Shown in pieces: positions 61,729 through 64,000 of a stretch of DNA of 64,000 bases (the stretch's first letter is position 1; every line of letters begins with the position of its first letter). The stretch lies in contig NZ_CP092427.2 of assembly GCF_022374875.2 (NCBI RefSeq), positions 5,686,446 to 5,750,445 of the forward strand, given 5' to 3'. The DNA is from Mycolicibacterium rufum. GTDB lineage: Bacteria > Actinomycetota > Actinomycetes > Mycobacteriales > Mycobacteriaceae. Position numbers and translations under genes: made by a program. Under the pieces are notes generated by a model, which ran no database searches, had not been told where the DNA came from, and saw only the letters and a program-made list of their open reading frames with translations.

Positions 61729-62303
61729 GCGGTCGGTGTCCGCAGGCGCCTCCCGGCGCGCTCCCAGTCGCGGAACCGCTGACGCCGCAACAGCAGTCGC
61801 GTGGCGGTGAACAGCGCACCCGCGGCGCACGTGCCCGCCAGCCACACCGCCAGCGCGGCGGCAGGCGCGTCGGCCGACACCTGCCAGACACTCCTCGGCG
61901 TCACGATCTCCGACCGACGCTCGTCCACCCACACCGTGATGTCGTCACCGACGCGGACCGGGCGTGCCGACACCACCGTCCCGGAATGCTCCTCGACACC
62001 GGAGCGTCACACGGTGCGCACCATCGTCGTCGACGAGCGGGCCCGCACCGGTGACATCCCGACGACCGTTGCCGTGACCTCGTGCGTGCGTGCCATCTGG
62101 GCCCGGTACTCGGTCATGCGGCTCTGCTGCACCCCGGCACCCACCGCGACGCCGACACCCGCGGCTGCCACCGAGACGACGAGCGCGACGATCAGGGCGG
62201 CGACCTCGACGCGATCGGTGCCGCGCACCAGGGGACTCCGTCCCCGCAGCTGCTCCCAGCGCCAACGCCACCATGCCCTCACACAACTCACGAGGGATCC
62301 CAT
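61725..62303 (-). pseudogene. Rv1733c-family membrane protein interrupted by a single TGA
   Basis: The frame reads 192 codons and is intact except for TGA at 62009-62007 on this strand. The upstream part has the family start (RGRSPLVRGTDRVEV) and a transmembrane helix (AALIVALVVSVAAAGVGVAV). The downstream part continues in the same frame as GVEEHSGTVVSARPVRVGDD, a helix around ALAVWLAGTCAAGALFTAT and a basic tail, so both halves belong to one gene. In the family this position is normally a Trp (W in a R-x-V-W-x-x-G-V-E/D-R-S-G context). One base change, TGG to TGA, is the simplest cause. Function of the family is unknown. Confidence 0.8.
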
Positions 62304-62378
62304 ACACGCCGCACCCCGCCGTCAAACATGCCCCGGCTGGCGCGGGCCGGCCGCCCTGCGGCACGCTGGAGCACCGTT

Positions 62379-62972
62379 ATGCGTGCGATCCCCTCACTCT
62401 GCGCGGCGGCGCTGCTCGCGCTGCTGCTTCCCGGCTGCACCGGGCCGACCGTGGTGAACACCGAGGAGCCGGTCAGCAGCGCCCCGGCGCCCACAGCGGC
62501 CCCGGCCCCCTCCACGCGGCCCAGCAACGCGCACCTGGCCAACGCGTTCGGCTACGCGGCCCCGATCGACGGCGCGACCGGCTACGCCTTCACCACGCCG
62601 AGCGGCCGCTGGCAGTGCGTGATCGTGCCCCGCACCCGCGCCGCGTGCGGCAAGGCGGGTGGCTCCGGGGCCGCGCTCGGCATCACCGGCGCCCCTGAGG
62701 AGGTGCCCGGACCCGACGGCGACACCTCCGCACCCACCGCGATCCTGGTGGACCGCAGCGGTGATCCGCAGTTCGCCGCCTCGCCGGTGCCATCGCTGAC
62801 CGATCCGCCGGTGCTGCCGTTCAACCGGATCCTCGCCGTCGCCGGTTTCCGCTGCAACGTCCAGGAGGCCACCGGCATCTCGTGCCTGTCGGAGCTCACC
62901 GGCAAGGGCTTCACCTTCTCCGCCGACGGATACACGACGGCCTACACCGACGTGCCCGCCGACGCGCCTTGA
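62379..62972 (+). CDS. Putative lipoprotein
   Basis: A 197-aa lipoprotein. [20 protein letters not shown] has a lipobox with Cys20 as the lipid site. A Ser/Pro/Ala-rich linker (about 28-48) leads to a globular domain with [20 protein letters not shown] and four or more cysteines ([24 protein letters not shown]) likely in disulfides. ATG at 62379. The family is unknown to me. It reads toward mdh with a 14-bp gap. Confidence 0.75.
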   Translation: MRAIPSLCAAALLALLLPGCTGPTVVNTEEPVSSAPAPTAAPAPSTRPSNAHLANAFGYAAPIDGATGYAFTTPSGRWQCVIVPRTRAACGKAGGSGAALGITGAPEEVPGPDGDTSAPTAILVDRSGDPQFAASPVPSLTDPPVLPFNRILAVAGFRCNVQEATGISCLSELTGKGFTFSADGYTTAYTDVPADAP

Positions 62973-62986
62973 TTAAGGTGGGCGTC

Positions 62987-63976
62987 ATGTCTGCGCGCCC
63001 GGTCACCGTCACCGTCACGGGGGCCGCAGGCCAGATCGGCTATGCCGCGCTGTTCCGCATCGCCGCGGGCGCGATGCTCGGCCACGACACCCCGGTTCAG
63101 CTGCGGCTGCTCGAGTTGCCCGACGCCGTCCGCGCCGCCGAGGGCGTGGTGATGGAACTCGACGACGGCGCCTTCCCGCTGCTGGCCGGCACCGAGATCT
63201 ACGACGACCCGGTGCGGGCGTTCGACGGCGTCGACGTCGCCTTGTTGATCGGCGCGCGGCCGCGCACCAAGGGCATGGAGCGCGCCGACCTGCTGGGCGC
63301 CAACGCCGCGATCTTCGCGACCGCGGGGCGCGCGCTGGGCGCCGGCGCCGCGTCCGGGGTGCGGGTGCTGGTCGTCGGTAATCCGGCCAACACCAACGCG
63401 CTGGTGGCCGCTGCGCACGCCCCCGACATCCCGCGCGACCGGTTCACCGCACTGACCCGCCTCGACCACAATCGCGCCGTCGCGGCGATGGCCCGCCACG
63501 CCGGGGTGCCCGTCACCGAGATCAGCAGGATGATCATCTGGGGCAACCATTCCCCGACGCAGTACCCCGACCTCTTCCACGCCATCGTCGGGGGCCGCGC
63601 GGGTGCTGATTACGCGGCCGACACCCATTGGCTCAGCGATGAATTCATCCCGACGGTGGCGCGGCGCGGCACCGCGATCATCGAGGCCCGTGGCGCGAGC
63701 TCGGCGGCCTCGGCCGCCAACGGCGCCATCGACCACGTCGACGACTGGATCCACGGCACCCCGGAGGGCGACTGGACGTCGGTGGCGCTGCCGTCTCCCG
63801 GCGCCTACGGCGTCGACGAGGGGCTGGTGTGCTCGTTCCCGTGCCGCTCGATCGACGGCTGCTGGGAGATCGTCGAAGGCCTCGACATCAACCCGTTCTC
63901 GCGGGCCCGCATCGACGCGTCGGTCGCCGAACTGCGCGCCGAGCGCGACGCGGTGGCCGCGCTGGGGCTGCTGTAG
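62987..63976 (+). CDS. mdh: Malate dehydrogenase
   Basis: A 329-aa NAD-dependent malate dehydrogenase of the cytosolic (MDH1-like) type used by mycobacteria for malate-oxaloacetate conversion in the citric acid cycle. [19 protein letters not shown] is the NAD loop (7-25), [15 protein letters not shown] the mobile substrate loop with Arg residues, and [12 protein letters not shown] holds the catalytic His. From memory it has the same length as M. tuberculosis Mdh (Rv1240, 329 aa). Confidence 0.95.
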   Translation: MSARPVTVTVTGAAGQIGYAALFRIAAGAMLGHDTPVQLRLLELPDAVRAAEGVVMELDDGAFPLLAGTEIYDDPVRAFDGVDVALLIGARPRTKGMERADLLGANAAIFATAGRALGAGAASGVRVLVVGNPANTNALVAAAHAPDIPRDRFTALTRLDHNRAVAAMARHAGVPVTEISRMIIWGNHSPTQYPDLFHAIVGGRAGADYAADTHWLSDEFIPTVARRGTAIIEARGASSAASAANGAIDHVDDWIHGTPEGDWTSVALPSPGAYGVDEGLVCSFPCRSIDGCWEIVEGLDINPFSRARIDASVAELRAERDAVAALGLL

Positions 63977-64000
63977 TCACTCCAGCGTCGCGGTGCCGTC
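63977..64000 (-). CDS. Possible C-terminal end of a gene entering from outside the window
   Basis: On the minus strand the last 24 bases read DGTATLE followed by TGA at 63977-63979. This would be the 3' end of a convergent gene ending immediately after the mdh stop. Too short to identify. Confidence 0.3.
   Translation of the reverse strand, partial: DGTATLE

Overview
The window is high-GC, densely packed actinobacterial chromosome and reads as a fast-growing mycobacterium (Mycolicibacterium type). The evidence is an antigen 85 mycolyltransferase, a mycolic-acid methyltransferase/cyclopropane synthase, an L,D-transpeptidase, an LpqH-like lipoprotein, CYP124 and CYP125 P450s, KstR-type operators, GlnA3, bacterioferritin A, and a Lon protease that M. 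tuberculosis lacks. The gene set (cinA, the Rv1894c-like oxidoreductase, an LppE-like lipoprotein, glnA3, bfrA, a DUF1810 protein, antigen 85) resembles, from memory, the Rv1873-Rv1904 neighbourhood of M. tuberculosis and the MSMEG_35xx region of M. smegmatis. I see no rRNA, tRNA, CRISPR array, insertion sequence or prophage.

Layout. 0-3 kb: small membrane proteins, an amidase and an alpha/beta hydrolase. 3-12.4 kb: cinA, a secreted family 2 glycoside hydrolase, a steroid-dehydrogenase-like SDR divergent from a dihydrodipicolinate-reductase-like protein, an RsbW/STAS pair, a HAD hydrolase and a nitronate-monooxygenase-like enzyme. 12.4-18 kb: VOC and AraC genes, a TetR-molybdopterin oxidoreductase operon, an SDR and a proline-rich exported protein. 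18-24 kb: a CYP125 paralogue, a flavoprotein with a TetR regulator, an MmyB-type regulator, lipoprotein and L,D-transpeptidase. 24-35 kb: a DUF7159-like protein, a threonine-dehydratase-like enzyme, thioesterase, agmatinase family enzyme, mycolic acid methyltransferase, CYP124, a glycosyltransferase and a Tat-lipoprotein dienelactone hydrolase. 35-43.5 kb: a two-amidohydrolase operon, an ArsR-SRPBCC pair under a 30-bp perfect palindrome, glnA3, and bfrA/bfd iron-storage genes. 43.5-54.7 kb: enoyl-CoA hydratase, FUSC-like transporter, TetR/flavin monooxygenase, TPR protein, deaminase, amylase and antigen 85. 54.7-64 kb: a zinc-ribbon microprotein, a GNAT-AAA fusion, lon, a base-excision-type protein, a nonsense-interrupted Rv1733c-family gene and mdh.

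How genes work together. Three sites fit the KstR core TnnAACnnGTTnnA exactly, at 8209, 11182 and 41960. They lie just upstream of the SDR/reductase pair, the nitronate-monooxygenase-like gene and a carboxymuconolactone-decarboxylase-like gene. With the CYP125 and CYP124 genes this suggests a dispersed sterol/methyl-branched lipid catabolic set outside the main cholesterol locus. BfrA, Bfd and the gene between them look like an iron-storage module. Several regulators carry clear palindromic or repeated operators in their own promoters. The most notable oddities are the palindrome at 40047-40076, the duplicated 16-mer at 47554/47597, the HAIR-like element before lon, the GNAT-AAA fusion, and the single TGA interrupting an otherwise intact membrane-protein gene at 62007-62009.
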